A stretch of DNA of 64,000 bases from Pseudomonas sp. Irchel s3f7 (GCF_900187615.1 NZ_FYDO01000001.1:186001-250000); one strand, 5' to 3'. Shown: positions 18,186 through 27,988, counted from the first letter of the stretch. Numbers and translations are program-made. The notes: generated from the letters alone by a model not told the origin.

Positions 18186-19828
18186 CACTCAGTCCTTTTG
18201 CGGGCAAACCGGCACCGGCAGAATTGTTGGTCGACATCCCGCGACTGGTAACGGCCTATTACACCGGCCAACCTGATGCCGCCATTTCGACCCAGCGCGT
18301 TGCCTTTGGCACGTCCGGGCACCGAGGCAGCTCGTTCGACCTGAGTTTCAACGAATGGCACGTTCTGGCCATCAGCCAGGCAATTTGCCTGTACCGCGAG
18401 GCTCAAGGCATTGATGGCCCGCTGTTCGTCGGTATCGACACCCATGCGCTGTCTACTCCCGCCGGGGCCAGTGCCCTTGAAGTCCTGGCGGCCAACGGCG
18501 TGACCGTGATGATCGCCGAAGGTGACGAGTACACGCCGACGCCGGCAGTCTCCCACGCGATCCTTTGCTACAACCGTGGACGCACCACCGGCCTGGCCGA
18601 TGGCGTTGTCATCACGCCGTCCCACAACCCGCCGCAAAGCGGTGGCTACAAGTACAACCCAACCAACGGTGGCCCGGCCGATACCCACATCACCAAGTGG
18701 ATCGAAGCCAAGGCCAACGAACTGCTGGCCAACAAGCTGGCCGGTGTCAAACGCATCAGCTACGAACAGGCACTGAAGGCGAGCACGACGCATCGCCACG
18801 ACTACGTGAACACCTATGTGGCCGATCTGATCAATGTGATCGACTTCGATGCCATCCGTGACGCCAAGCTGCGTCTGGGTGTCGATCCGCTGGGTGGCGC
18901 AGGGGTTCGCTACTGGTCGGCGATTGCCGAACACTACCGCCTGGACCTGGATGTCGTGAACAAGGAAGTCGATGCGACGTTCCGCTTCATGACCGTCGAC
19001 TGGGATGGCCAGATCCGCATGGACCCATCGTCCAGCCATGCCATGCAAGGTTTGATCGGCCTCAAATCACGCTTCGACGTGGCATTTGCCTGCGATCCGG
19101 ATCACGATCGCCACGGCATCGTCACCCCGTCCGGTGGCTTGCTGGCACCGAACAACTACCTCGCTGTGTGCATCGATTACCTGTTCCAGAATCGCCCGCA
19201 ATGGCGTGCTGACGCTGCCGTGGGTAAAACCGTAGTCAGCAGCGGCTTGATCGATCGTGTGGCCAAGCGCCTGGGGCGTCGCCTGTACGAAGTGCCGGTT
19301 GGCTTCAAGTGGTTTGCCGATGGTCTGTTTGACGGTTCTCTGGGTTTTGGCGGTGAAGAAAGCGCCGGCGCGTCGTTCCTGCGCAAGGACGGCAGTGTCT
19401 GGTGCACCGACAAGGACGGGTTGATCCCGGCATTGCTGGCCGCTGAAATGACGGCTCGCACTGGTCGCGATCCAAGTCAGGCCTACCGGGCCTTGACCGA
19501 TGAACTGGGCGAACCGTTCTCGGTACGGGTCGATGCCAAGGCCAATCCTGAGCAGAAAGCCCTGTTGAGCAAGTTGTCTCCGCAACAGGTGACCTCGACC
19601 GAGCTGGCCGGCGAAACGATCCAGAGCATCCTCAGCCATGCGCCAGGTAACGACCAGGCGATTGGCGGGCTGAAGGTCATGACCGAAAACGGCTGGTTCG
19701 CGGCGCGTCCTTCGGGCACGGAGGACATCTACAAGATCTACGCCGAAAGCTTTGTCAGCGATGATCACCTCAAGCAGTTGGTGGGCGAAGCGCAGACGCT
19801 TGTGGACAGCGCCATTTCCGCGAAGTGA
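18182..19828 (+). CDS. pgm: Phosphoglucomutase (alpha-D-glucose phosphate-specific)
   Basis: A 548-residue enzyme interconverting glucose 1-phosphate and glucose 6-phosphate, cytosolic, feeding glycogen/trehalose and cell-envelope sugar synthesis. All alpha-phosphohexomutase signatures are visible: phosphoserine loop TPSHNP (Ser147), metal loop DPDHDR (305-310), sugar loop GEESAG (391-396) and phosphate-binding RPSGTED near the C-terminus. Length matches E. coli Pgm. The start at 18182 has AGAGG 6 nt upstream and overlaps the stop of a 34-codon ORF. A REP pair and a two-way terminator follow. Confidence 0.97.
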   Translation: MTLSPFAGKPAPAELLVDIPRLVTAYYTGQPDAAISTQRVAFGTSGHRGSSFDLSFNEWHVLAISQAICLYREAQGIDGPLFVGIDTHALSTPAGASALEVLAANGVTVMIAEGDEYTPTPAVSHAILCYNRGRTTGLADGVVITPSHNPPQSGGYKYNPTNGGPADTHITKWIEAKANELLANKLAGVKRISYEQALKASTTHRHDYVNTYVADLINVIDFDAIRDAKLRLGVDPLGGAGVRYWSAIAEHYRLDLDVVNKEVDATFRFMTVDWDGQIRMDPSSSHAMQGLIGLKSRFDVAFACDPDHDRHGIVTPSGGLLAPNNYLAVCIDYLFQNRPQWRADAAVGKTVVSSGLIDRVAKRLGRRLYEVPVGFKWFADGLFDGSLGFGGEESAGASFLRKDGSVWCTDKDGLIPALLAAEMTARTGRDPSQAYRALTDELGEPFSVRVDAKANPEQKALLSKLSPQQVTSTELAGETIQSILSHAPGNDQAIGGLKVMTENGWFAARPSGTEDIYKIYAESFVSDDHLKQLVGEAQTLVDSAISAK

Positions 19829-19847
19829 TCCGTGACTGATGTAGCTG

Positions 19848-19980
19848 TTGTGGCGAGGGAGCTTGCTCCCGCTGGGTCGCGAAGCGACCCCATCTCAGTG
19901 ATAGCGATTTATTGACGGCACCGCATTCACCAAATTGCGGCTGCAGCGCAGCCGAGCGGGAGCAAGCTCCCTCGCCACAA
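19848..19980. repeat. Inverted REP pair (REPIN-like)
   Basis: Two exact 26-nt inverted copies, 19848-19873 and 19955-19980, each with an internal GGGAGCTTGCTCCC hairpin, enclose about 80 nt between pgm and pirin. Confidence 0.85.
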
Positions 19981-19988
19981 GTTAATCG

Positions 19989-20024
19989 AAAAAAAGGGGC
20001 AACCATCACGGTTGCCCCTTTTTT
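19989..20024. terminator. Bidirectional rho-independent terminator between pgm and pirin
   Basis: GGGGCAACC and GGTTGCCCC arms, a 5-nt loop, A-run on one side and T-run on the other, between two convergent genes. Confidence 0.9.
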
Positions 20025-20037
20025 CGCATTTACCGAA

Positions 20038-20733
20038 TCACGCCAGGTCCACCAGAACGATCTCGCTGTCCTCGAAGGCCGTAACGCGCAGAACCTGTTC
20101 ATCGGCAATCGCAACACCGTCTCGAGCTTGAGCACGCAAGCCATTGACTTCAATCACGCCCGTCGCCGGCACCAGATAGGCGCGACGGCCAGTGTCCAGC
20201 CGGTACTCGGCCGACTCGCCAGCCTTCAGGTTCGCCGCCACCAGGCGCGCATCGGCACGAATCCGCAGGCTCTGATCGTCACCTTCCTTGCCACTGGCCA
20301 ATGTCACAAAACCTTCGCGCTCGCCTTTCGGGAACGGCTTGGCACCCCAGGACGGCGCCAGGCCGGATTCGTTGGGGATGATCCAGATCTGAAAGATCCG
20401 CGTCTCGGTTGCTTCCAGGTTGTACTCGCTGTGGGCGATCCCGGTGCCGGCGCTCATGACCTGAACATCACCCGCTTCGGTGCGTCCCTTGTTGCCCAAG
20501 TTGTCCTGGTGGGTGATGGCGCCTTCACGGACATAGGTAATGATTTCCATGTCCCGGTGCGGGTGCTGCGGGAAGCCAGTGCCCGGGGCAATCACGTCGT
20601 CGTTCCATACCCGCAGGTTGCCCCAGTTCATGCGCTTTGGATCGTAGTACTCGGCGAACGAAAAATGGTGGTGGGCATCCAACCAGCCATGGTGAGCACC
20701 GCCGAGCGAATTGAAAGGTCTGAGTTCAAGCAT
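20038..20733 (-). CDS. Pirin-family cupin (quercetinase-like)
   Basis: A 231-residue bicupin pirin, close in length to E. coli YhhW (231). The N-terminal cupin carries the metal-binding HPHRDMEIITYV segment (His57, His59), a further His in EGAITHQD (about 75-76) and a Glu in the next strand. Bacterial pirins of this type show quercetin 2,3-dioxygenase activity in vitro; the natural substrate is unclear. A GGAGA ribosome site lies about 7 nt before the ATG at 20733. Single-gene unit, convergent with pgm and sharing its terminator. Confidence 0.92.
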   Translation of the reverse strand: MLELRPFNSLGGAHHGWLDAHHHFSFAEYYDPKRMNWGNLRVWNDDVIAPGTGFPQHPHRDMEIITYVREGAITHQDNLGNKGRTEAGDVQVMSAGTGIAHSEYNLEATETRIFQIWIIPNESGLAPSWGAKPFPKGEREGFVTLASGKEGDDQSLRIRADARLVAANLKAGESAEYRLDTGRRAYLVPATGVIEVNGLRAQARDGVAIADEQVLRVTAFEDSEIVLVDLA

Positions 20734-21011
20734 GATCGTCTCCTGAAAGGTCCGTCATGGGGCAAAGCGCCTGAGCCACGAAGCAAGACCGGTGGTTGAT
20801 GACGGCCATCATCCATCAGGCAAACATCGATAAAAAGCGTAAAAAATGCAGCATTCTTATCTAATATATTGATATTAAACGGGCTCGAAAAACTCTCACA
20901 CAGCTTTCACTTCATCGCATAAGCCAATGAGTCATAAGCATTTCACTAGAACTCATCGGCAAATGCAGACACCATAGCGCTCAACAGCCTCACACCCTGG
21001 AGTCAGTCCGC

Positions 21012-23486
21012 GTGCCGCAACACACCCCCGATCTTCCTCCCGAGCTTCGCCCCTTGGCCGAGATGCCGCTGATCAAGCGCCTGCTGGCCCGGTTCTTCGG
21101 CTACAGCCTCACGCGCTTGCATGCACAGCACCGGGCGTCGTGGTTGCACGGTCAGGCCGACGGGTTTCGCAGTGGCCACAGCGCCGGTGTGGATTACGGC
21201 TACAAGGAAGGCAAGCTCGAAGGTCTGGAGGAAGGCCGGCAAGTCTTGCTGATCCGCGATTCGCGCTGCACCGAGCACCGTCCACCGAACGTCGATGACT
21301 TGTTGTTTGACGATTGGCGCCTGCCGTTGAGCGCCGAGTTGAAGAAACGCATGAAAGCCGACGTCGCCCGATGGCTGCCGCCGCATGCCCAGCCCAGCGC
21401 CGCACAGTGGAAAATGATCTTCAGCGATACGCCATCCACTTCGGTCATTGCCGGAGCCGGGGCAGGTAAATCGACCACCCTGGTGCTGCGTATTTTGCTG
21501 CTGACGCATTATCTGGGGTTCGAGCTGAGTTCGATGACGGTCGTGACGTTCACCCGTGAGTCGCGCAAGGATTTCATCAATAAATTGATCGAACTGTTTG
21601 CGCTTTGGGGGCGGGCGATCAGCTTCAAGGAAGCGCGTGATCTGGTGCGCACCTTCCACTCGCGGATTTTGCCGATGGTGCGCAGCTTGCCGGGTTTCGA
21701 ACGGTTGCAAGCCTTCGAGAACCTCAGCTTTCGAACGCAAAACGGCGATGAAGAGGTCGACAGCAACCCGTTCGACTTGCGCATCAATGACGCGCAGCGC
21801 CAGCAACTCAATGCCTGCTATCACCAGCTGCACAGTCGGGATGAGCATTTCCGCGAGCTGATCAAGCCGTTGTCGCGCCATGCCTTGCAGCTCAAAGAGC
21901 TGGAGCGCGATCACCCGGATGTGCAAAAGCGGATTGGCGTGACCGAATTGGCCGCCAAGCGTGATGAAGAACTGTGCGATGTTGTCGAGGATCTGTGGTT
22001 GCGTGCAGGTGCGTGGCCGATCAAAGGGATCGAGCCCAACCGTCAGTCGTTCGAGATCAATGGCGCGAAATTTCATTGTCATGGCTACATCCCGTCGCTG
22101 GATGCCTGGGTGGTATTGGGCTTCGATCCTCGGGAAAATCCCCAGGTGACGCGGCCAAACGCCAAGCTGACAGTGCGCGCGGAGTGGGCTGTAAAGCGCA
22201 CCCTGTTTCAAGCTTTCTGTCGTAAACCACTGATTTGGCTAGATAGTTACGAGTCATCAAAGCGCGTTTTAGCTTCACTGGCCGGTGATGCCAGTGCGGG
22301 GCCGGGCTTCGATTACAAGGTCAAGGGCGAACTCGGTTCCACACCCTTGCTGGATTGTTTCGTCACCGCCGCCGGGTTTATCGAAAACCTCGGCCTGGAC
22401 GTACCTGCTGCTGTGGGGCAGATGAGCTTTGCCAAGGACGACCCAGACCGGTTTTTCTTCGAGGCCTTGAGCATTTACTGGCGGGCCCTGGAAGATCATT
22501 TGCTTGACCAGAAACCGCCGGTCATGACCTACAACCGCATGTTCGCGTTGTTCAGCGAGCACTCCCCGGAAAACCTCAAGCTTTTGAGCGATGACCTGCT
22601 TCGGCCGTTATCGCACCTGATGATCGACGAGTTTCAGGACGTATCGCCGCAAATCGTTTCCTGGATCAGGGCCAGTCTTGCGGAAATTCGCAGTCGAGGG
22701 CCAGCCATGCACGTCGGTCGCGGTGCCCAGAGTTCATCCTTGCTGTGCGTGGGGGACGATTGGCAATCCATCTACGGTTGGCGCGGCAGTTCGCCGACGT
22801 ACTTCATGGAGTTCAACAAGGAGTTCCCGTCGCCGAGTACCACCAAGGTCATGCTCAGCGACAACTATCGCAGTCACCAGCACATCATTGATGCGGCCGA
22901 GCACATCGTGCGTGCGGCGCCCGCAATTGCCGGCAAAAAGGCCAAAGCCAGTGGGGAGCCGAAGGCGTTGCTGCCGGTGAACGTGCTTGATCGGGATGAT
23001 CAAGGCATGGCCCAGCGTCTGATGGAACACTACAGGAAGGGCGATTCAATCCTGATGCTTTATCGGAAAAGTAGCGATAAGTCATTGATTGAAGAGCATA
23101 TTAAATCTGTAGTTAATGTGGATTCTAGCTTGCCGTATGAGTCTCGACGGTTGAAACAGCTGACCTACCATAGCGCCAAAGGCCTTCAGGCCGACGCTGT
23201 GTTTCTGCTCGGCGATTGCCAGCACCTGACCAGTTCACCCTACAAGAATCAGGTGTATCGCATGGCGGCCCTGGGCAAGGCTGGCGACAGTGAGCCTTAC
23301 GACAGCGCTCAAAAAGACGAGATCCTGCGATTGGCCTACGTAGGCATTACCCGGGCTGTCAGCCATTGCTATTGGTATGTCGATTCACAGGACAACCAGG
23401 CGGCGAACATGCCCAAGGCGTCTGACCGGATAGGTAAGGGCAAGGCTTTCTTTGCCGACCATCGGCTGGGCAACGTGTCGGGGTGA
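21012..23486 (+). CDS. UvrD/Rep-family DNA helicase with extra N-terminal region
   Basis: An 824-residue superfamily 1 helicase. Walker A GAGAGKST lies near residues 149-156; motif Ia (VVTFTRESRKDF), motif II DEFQDVSP (about 540), motif III GDDWQSIYGWRGS (about 580), motif IV NYRS and motif VI VGITRA near the C-terminus are all visible. The first 130 residues lack a known domain and include a glycine-rich helical stretch (SGHSAGVDYGYKEGKLEG). Between motifs Ia and II there is an insertion of over 300 residues containing a PD-(D/E)XK-like pattern in HGYIPSLDAW with later VRAEW, only weakly supported. Start is GTG with GGAG 11 nt upstream. Probably a repair helicase related to HelD/UvrD; not RecB. 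Confidence 0.85.
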   Translation: MPQHTPDLPPELRPLAEMPLIKRLLARFFGYSLTRLHAQHRASWLHGQADGFRSGHSAGVDYGYKEGKLEGLEEGRQVLLIRDSRCTEHRPPNVDDLLFDDWRLPLSAELKKRMKADVARWLPPHAQPSAAQWKMIFSDTPSTSVIAGAGAGKSTTLVLRILLLTHYLGFELSSMTVVTFTRESRKDFINKLIELFALWGRAISFKEARDLVRTFHSRILPMVRSLPGFERLQAFENLSFRTQNGDEEVDSNPFDLRINDAQRQQLNACYHQLHSRDEHFRELIKPLSRHALQLKELERDHPDVQKRIGVTELAAKRDEELCDVVEDLWLRAGAWPIKGIEPNRQSFEINGAKFHCHGYIPSLDAWVVLGFDPRENPQVTRPNAKLTVRAEWAVKRTLFQAFCRKPLIWLDSYESSKRVLASLAGDASAGPGFDYKVKGELGSTPLLDCFVTAAGFIENLGLDVPAAVGQMSFAKDDPDRFFFEALSIYWRALEDHLLDQKPPVMTYNRMFALFSEHSPENLKLLSDDLLRPLSHLMIDEFQDVSPQIVSWIRASLAEIRSRGPAMHVGRGAQSSSLLCVGDDWQSIYGWRGSSPTYFMEFNKEFPSPSTTKVMLSDNYRSHQHIIDAAEHIVRAAPAIAGKKAKASGEPKALLPVNVLDRDDQGMAQRLMEHYRKGDSILMLYRKSSDKSLIEEHIKSVVNVDSSLPYESRRLKQLTYHSAKGLQADAVFLLGDCQHLTSSPYKNQVYRMAALGKAGDSEPYDSAQKDEILRLAYVGITRAVSHCYWYVDSQDNQAANMPKASDRIGKGKAFFADHRLGNVSG

Positions 23487-23494
23487 ATCGAAAA

Positions 23495-23546
23495 GATCGC
23501 AGCCTTCGGCAGCGCCTGCCGGGTAGGCACGCCGCAGGCTACGATC
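23495..23546. repeat. Imperfect inverted intergenic repeat
   Basis: GATCGCAGCC at one end and GGCTACGATC at the other form an imperfect inverted pair with internal GCCTGCCGG hairpin, of a type commonly scattered between Pseudomonas genes. Confidence 0.55.
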
Positions 23547-23558
23547 CTTGCACTGGAC

Positions 23559-23590
23559 AATAAAAAACCCACATGAGTGGGTTTTTTATT
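23559..23590. terminator. Bidirectional rho-independent terminator
   Basis: A perfect 14-bp inverted repeat (AATAAAAAACCCAC, ATGA loop, GTGGGTTTTTTATT) between the convergent helicase and DUF1652 genes. Confidence 0.9.
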
Positions 23591-23603
23591 GAGAAGTCAG
23601 CCT

Positions 23604-23876
23604 TCAGGCATAGCTCCTGAGGGCTACCGGTGGAATGAACGCTTCAAGCTCATCCTCCACCGCTTCGATTATTCGCTCTACATCCGCAGCATTCATGACC
23701 GTCGCGCAAGGAATGCCGGCTATGGCGATCATGGTCTCGCCAGTGGCACGGTCAAACAGACGGGCAATCATGCTGCCCGGCGCATCCATGCTCGCCTCGA
23801 AACCCATGGGATGAAAATGCCAGCGCATCAGCTGGCAGGCGTTTGGAAACGTGACCTTACTGAACCCTTTATTCAT
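23604..23876 (-). CDS. DUF1652 protein
   Basis: A 90-residue protein of the DUF1652 family, largely confined to Pseudomonas. The conserved core is seen as FPNACQLMRWHFHPMGFEA followed by a beta-rich segment with GETMIAIAGIP and an acidic C-terminal helix. Function is unknown. The ATG at 23876 is preferred because AAGGTGG lies about 8 nt upstream and the family starts there; a longer frame from 23939 has no ribosome site. Single gene, convergent with the helicase. Confidence 0.8.
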   Translation of the reverse strand: MNKGFSKVTFPNACQLMRWHFHPMGFEASMDAPGSMIARLFDRATGETMIAIAGIPCATVMNAADVERIIEAVEDELEAFIPPVALRSYA

Positions 23877-24066
23877 GTGTTGCCCACCTTCTTCATCGAG
23901 CGCTTCCTTTAGCTCATGCCAGGGGGGAAGAACCTTCATTGGTTCAACCAGTGACAGTCTTTAAAAGTAGCACCGCAGTGTGAAATAAATGTGGAATCTT
24001 CAAACCGTTTAGCGATTGCTGCGACTTTTTTGATGCAGGTCACGTTATGCCGACAGTTGAACGGAC

Positions 24067-24954
24067 ATGAGCCCCGGTTTAGTCATTGATGCCTCGGCAG
24101 AACTTGGGCAAGCTCGACGTTTTTTCGTCGAGACCGTTATGCACGCCGATGATGATGGCCCGCTGCAAACCCAGGCGACAGGCGAGACGGTCATGCGCTA
24201 TCACCTGCGCTGGAAGCACCGGGATCTGGATGGCGTCATGGCGCTTTATCATCCTGACGTCCAGTACAACGATTTTTTCCAGAATCGCGTCATGGGCCTG
24301 GGCGAGTTGCGCGAATACGTGCGCAGCAGCATGCCGCGCGACCCGGACGAAGCGCTGGAACACTCCGATCGCATTCGCCTGGATGGCAACACCGCGTTCA
24401 TTCAATACCGCATTACCCTGCGCGGCGGCGAGGGGCTGGTGTCGTTCCGTGCCAGCGAGGCGATTACCGTCAAGGACGGGCTGATCTGGCGCGTCAATGA
24501 GTACGCCTCGCTGGTGCGTGAGCAACCGGTCAGCAAGACCGCCGGCAATCAGCGCCCGGCCGTCAGCCGGCTCGGCCTGTCGCCGCGTCAATTGAGCTTT
24601 ATGGCGGACGACCTGCAACAGTATTTCCAGCGCCAGCAACCCTATCTTGATCCGGAGCTCGACCTGCAGCGGGTGGCGAAGGAGTGCGGGTACAGCCGTA
24701 ATCAGATTTCCTATCTGCTGAATCAAGTGCTGGGCCAGAGCTTCTACCGTTACGTCAACCAGGCCCGTTTGCAGCATTTGCTCGCGGCGCTGGATGCCGC
24801 CACGCCGCCGCTGCGTATCGACGATCTGGCCTTCGCTGCCGGTTTCAATTCGCTGTCCGCGTTCTACAGTTGCTTCCGCCAGCACACCGGCCAGTCACCG
24901 AAGGCCTACGTCAAACAAATTTCTTTGCGTGCACGCGCGCAAGACAGCGACTGA
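24067..24954 (+). CDS. AraC-family regulator with NTF2/SnoaL-like sensor domain
   Basis: About 295 residues. Residues about 35-160 look like a SnoaL/NTF2-fold domain (MRYHLRWKHRDLDGVMALYH, the typical helix-strand start). Residues about 190-285 hold two helix-turn-helix motifs of the AraC type (LDLQRVAKECGYSRNQISYL and IDDLAFAAGFNSLSAFYSCF). An NTF2-type sensor on AraC is less usual than a cupin and may bind a small ligand. The ATG at 24067 is used by default; an ATG at 24139 is possible, and neither has a clear ribosome site. It precedes the FAD oxidoreductase, cupin and binding-protein genes on the same strand and probably controls them. Confidence 0.85.
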   Translation: MSPGLVIDASAELGQARRFFVETVMHADDDGPLQTQATGETVMRYHLRWKHRDLDGVMALYHPDVQYNDFFQNRVMGLGELREYVRSSMPRDPDEALEHSDRIRLDGNTAFIQYRITLRGGEGLVSFRASEAITVKDGLIWRVNEYASLVREQPVSKTAGNQRPAVSRLGLSPRQLSFMADDLQQYFQRQQPYLDPELDLQRVAKECGYSRNQISYLLNQVLGQSFYRYVNQARLQHLLAALDAATPPLRIDDLAFAAGFNSLSAFYSCFRQHTGQSPKAYVKQISLRARAQDSD

Positions 24955-25005
24955 AGCCACGCACTAGGATCAACGCCATCGAAGTTTTGAGTGGCGGAGT
25001 CTTGC

Positions 25006-26412
25006 ATGTCGGCGTGGCGCACTATCAGTTTGTGGATGGACCAGCTCGACGAGCCCCTGTTGGCGCGCCCATCGCTGGAACAGGATCTGGATGTCGACGT
25101 CGCGATCATCGGCGCGGGTTACACCGGACTTTGGACGGCTTACTACCTCAAGCGCCAGGCCCCCGGCCTGAGCATTGCCATCGTTGAAGCGCAAACCGCC
25201 GGGTTTGGCGCGTCCGGTCGCAACGGCGGCTGGCTGATGGGTAACCTGCTGGGTGAGGATCGCCTGCTTGCCGGTTTGTCGCCGGAGGATCGCCGGGCTT
25301 CCTACGATTTGCTGCACAGCATTCCCGATGAAGTGGAAATTGTCATCGAACGTGAAGGCATCGACTGCGATTATCGCAAAGGCGGGGCGCTGTATTGCGC
25401 TGCCCGCTATCCCGAGCAGGAAGCCAGCCTGCGCACCTATCTGGACGACCTCTACCGCCAAGGCCTCAACGAAAGCGATTACCGCTGGCTCAGCCCCGAG
25501 CAACTGGCGCAACAGATTCGCGTAGCCAAACCCTATGGCGGCATCTACGCGCCACACGTGGCGACCATTCACCCCGCCAAACTGGTGCGCGGGCTGGCCC
25601 GCACCATTGAGCGCATGGGCGTTAAAATCTACGAAAACAGCCCGGTCAGCCATTGGCAGTCGGGCAGCCTGCGCACGGCGAAAGCCTCGGTGCGCAGCCG
25701 CTGGACAGTGCCGGCAGTGGAAGGTTACTCCGTCACCTTACCGCCGCTGGGGCGCTATCAGTTGCCGGTGCAAAGCCTGATTGTCGCGACTGAGCCGCTG
25801 TCGGCCGCCACCTGGGACGAAATCGGTCTGAGTCGTGGCCAGGCGTTCAGCGAAGCCAGCCGCCAAGTGACCTACGGCCAGCGCACCGCGGACAACCGAC
25901 TGATTTTCGGCGCCAGGGGCGGCTACCAATTCGCGGGTCAGTTGCGTCACGATTTTGACCTGAGTACCGACGAAAAGGAGCTGCGTCGCTATCTGTTCGG
26001 TGAGTTGTTCCCGCAATTGAAAAACGTGCAGATCACCCATGCCTGGGGCGGCAATCTGGGCATGTCTCGCCGGTTCCAGCCACACATGCTCTGTGATCGG
26101 GCCAATGGCATCGCGCTGTCCGGCGGTTATGGCGGGGAGGGTGTCGGGGCCAGCCACCTCGGTGGACGCACCTTGGCCGACCTGATTCTTGAACAGGACA
26201 GTGAACGGGTCCGTCAGCCATGGGTTATCCCCGAGGGCGGTCTCGACTCACTCAGGACCTGGGAGCCAGAGCCCGTCCGCTGGCTCGGCTACAACGCGAT
26301 CATCCGCAGCTTTGTCCATGAAGACCAGACGCTGGCCAACCCGGCCACCGCACCCTGGCGGCGCAAGCTGGCCAGCGGGGTCGCGGGTTTCATGGAAGGC
26401 TTCATGCACTAA
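25006..26412 (+). CDS. FAD-dependent amine/amino-acid oxidoreductase (DAO family)
   Basis: A 468-residue DAO-fold enzyme. The FAD-binding VAIIGAGYTGLWTAYYLK motif (about residues 32-49) is followed by GFGASGRNGGW, as in PuuB-type gamma-glutamylputrescine oxidases and sarcosine/glycine oxidases. GGYGGEGVGASHLGG near residue 380 contacts FAD. Likely oxidises an amine or N-substituted amino acid in the cytosol to an aldehyde or keto acid. GGAG lies 6 nt before the ATG at 25006. It is 27 nt upstream of a cupin and 430 nt upstream of a polyamine-type binding protein, which points to amine catabolism; the exact substrate is inference. Confidence 0.88.
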   Translation: MSAWRTISLWMDQLDEPLLARPSLEQDLDVDVAIIGAGYTGLWTAYYLKRQAPGLSIAIVEAQTAGFGASGRNGGWLMGNLLGEDRLLAGLSPEDRRASYDLLHSIPDEVEIVIEREGIDCDYRKGGALYCAARYPEQEASLRTYLDDLYRQGLNESDYRWLSPEQLAQQIRVAKPYGGIYAPHVATIHPAKLVRGLARTIERMGVKIYENSPVSHWQSGSLRTAKASVRSRWTVPAVEGYSVTLPPLGRYQLPVQSLIVATEPLSAATWDEIGLSRGQAFSEASRQVTYGQRTADNRLIFGARGGYQFAGQLRHDFDLSTDEKELRRYLFGELFPQLKNVQITHAWGGNLGMSRRFQPHMLCDRANGIALSGGYGGEGVGASHLGGRTLADLILEQDSERVRQPWVIPEGGLDSLRTWEPEPVRWLGYNAIIRSFVHEDQTLANPATAPWRRKLASGVAGFMEGFMH

Positions 26413-26439
26413 CGGCTTTTATTCTCGACAGGTATTCCC

Positions 26440-26781
26440 ATGAGCATTACGCAATTCAAGAACACCGCCACCCTGAAGCTGGAAGAGTCGAACCCCGTCG
26501 CCGTGCCGCTGGGGACACCCGTGGCCGTGGCATCGACCACCAGCGTCGAGCGCGACGACGGCGTCGAAACCGGCGTCTGGGAATGCACCCCGGGACGTTG
26601 GCGGCGGCAGATCGTTGCCCAGGAGTTCTGCCACTTCATCCAGGGTCGCTGCACCTTCACCCCCGATGGCGGCGAACCGCTGCACATCGAAGCCGGCGAT
26701 GCACTGATGATGCCTGCCAATAGCCTCGGTATCTGGGATATCCAGGAAACCGTGCGCAAAACCTACGTGCTGATTCTTTAA
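26440..26781 (+). CDS. Small cupin-domain protein
   Basis: A 113-residue single-domain cupin of the DUF861/EutQ-like type: strand-rich core with FCHFIQGRCTFTPDGGEPLHIEAGDALMMP split by short turns, where only part of the usual metal-binding His/Glu set is retained. Small cupins of this kind accompany FAD amine oxidoreductases and polyamine binding proteins in pseudomonads, where they may assist or sense the substrate; no activity is established. It lies 27 nt after the oxidoreductase and 61 nt before the binding protein, so it is likely in one operon. Confidence 0.8.
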   Translation: MSITQFKNTATLKLEESNPVAVPLGTPVAVASTTSVERDDGVETGVWECTPGRWRRQIVAQEFCHFIQGRCTFTPDGGEPLHIEAGDALMMPANSLGIWDIQETVRKTYVLIL

Positions 26782-26842
26782 AAAGCCTGGTTTTTGATCC
26801 TTTGATTGCCTGCCAATAACAACAACCCTCAGGAATCGACTC

Positions 26843-27928
26843 ATGATCCGAAAGACACTCGCCCTGGCCCCATTGATGCTGGTCGCCTCCATCAGCCAGG
26901 CGGCCGAAAACGTCAAAATCTACAACTGGTCGGACTACATCGCGCCGGACACCACGAAAAACTTCCAGAAAGAAACCGGCATCGCCTTCACCTACGACGT
27001 CTACGACAGCAACGAAACCCTCGATGGCAAGTTGATGACCGGCAAATCCGGTTACGACGTGGTGTTCCCGTCCAACCACTTCATGGCCCGGCAGATTGAA
27101 GGCGGGGCGCTGAAGAAACTCGACAAGAGCCAATTGCCGAACTGGAAACACCTTAATCCTGTGTTGCTCAAGGCCTTGCAGACCAACGATCCGGGCAACG
27201 AACACGGCTTCCCGTACCTGTGGGGCAGCACCGGCATCGGCTACAACATTGCCAAAGTCAAAGCGGTGCTGGGCGACAACGCGCCGGTGGATTCGTGGGA
27301 CCTGATCTTCAAACCCGAGTACATGGAGAAGTTGCAGAAGTGTGGCGTAGCGATCCTGGACAACGGCCCGGAACTGCTGCCCGCCGCACTGAACTACCTC
27401 GGGTTGCCGCCTCACAGCAAAAATCCGGACGACTACAAAAAGGCCGAAGCCCTGCTGATGAAAGTGCGGCCGTATGTCAGTTACTTCCACTCGTCCAAGT
27501 ACACCAGTGACCTGGCCAATGGTGATATCTGCGTGGCGGTCGGTTTCTCCGGCGACATCCTGCAAGCGGAAAACCGTGCCAAGGAAGCCAGGAGCGGCAT
27601 CGACATCGGCTACGCGATTCCCAAGGAAGGCGCCGCCATCTGGTTCGACATGGTCGCCATGCCGGTCGACGCGCCGGACGAGAAGGCCGGCTACGCATTC
27701 ATGAACTACCTGCTGCGCCCGGACGTCATGGCCGGTGTCAGCAACTACGTGCACTACGCAAATGGCAACGAACAGGCGGACAGCCTGATCGACCCGGCGA
27801 TCAAGAACGACACCAAGGTGTATCCGAGTCCGGAAATGATGGGCAAGTTGTTTGCGCTTGAGGCGATGCCGCTGAATATTGACCGGGTTCGGACGCGGGT
27901 GTGGAACAAGATTCGCACCGGTAGCTGA
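26843..27928 (+). CDS. Polyamine ABC transporter substrate-binding protein (PotF/SpuD-like)
   Basis: A 361-residue periplasmic binding protein. Signal peptide about 1-20 (SISQA cleavage), then the family start ENVKIYNWSDYI; the VYDSNETLDGKLM and WGSTGIGYN segments line the polyamine site in PotF/SpuD. It should deliver a diamine or related amine to an ABC permease. No permease or ATPase is adjacent, so it presumably works with a complex encoded elsewhere. Same strand as, and close behind, the FAD oxidoreductase and cupin genes, supporting uptake coupled to oxidation. A GC-rich hairpin follows. Confidence 0.92.
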   Translation: MIRKTLALAPLMLVASISQAAENVKIYNWSDYIAPDTTKNFQKETGIAFTYDVYDSNETLDGKLMTGKSGYDVVFPSNHFMARQIEGGALKKLDKSQLPNWKHLNPVLLKALQTNDPGNEHGFPYLWGSTGIGYNIAKVKAVLGDNAPVDSWDLIFKPEYMEKLQKCGVAILDNGPELLPAALNYLGLPPHSKNPDDYKKAEALLMKVRPYVSYFHSSKYTSDLANGDICVAVGFSGDILQAENRAKEARSGIDIGYAIPKEGAAIWFDMVAMPVDAPDEKAGYAFMNYLLRPDVMAGVSNYVHYANGNEQADSLIDPAIKNDTKVYPSPEMMGKLFALEAMPLNIDRVRTRVWNKIRTGS

Positions 27929-27940
27929 AACTGTTGATCA

Positions 27941-27968
27941 GGCAGCCGGGACAGGACGTCCCGCTGCC
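27941..27968. terminator. GC-rich hairpin between convergent genes
   Basis: GGCAGCCGGGAC and GTCCCGCTGCC arms (one bulged C) around AGGAC, without a T-run. It may stop or protect the binding-protein transcript. Confidence 0.4.
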
Positions 27969-27988
27969 ATTGCTGTGGAATTCGACAA

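Noticed and set aside
17687..19048. 453-codon minus-strand frame across the MocR and pgm genes
   Set aside because: It has no recognisable domain and overlaps two well-supported genes.
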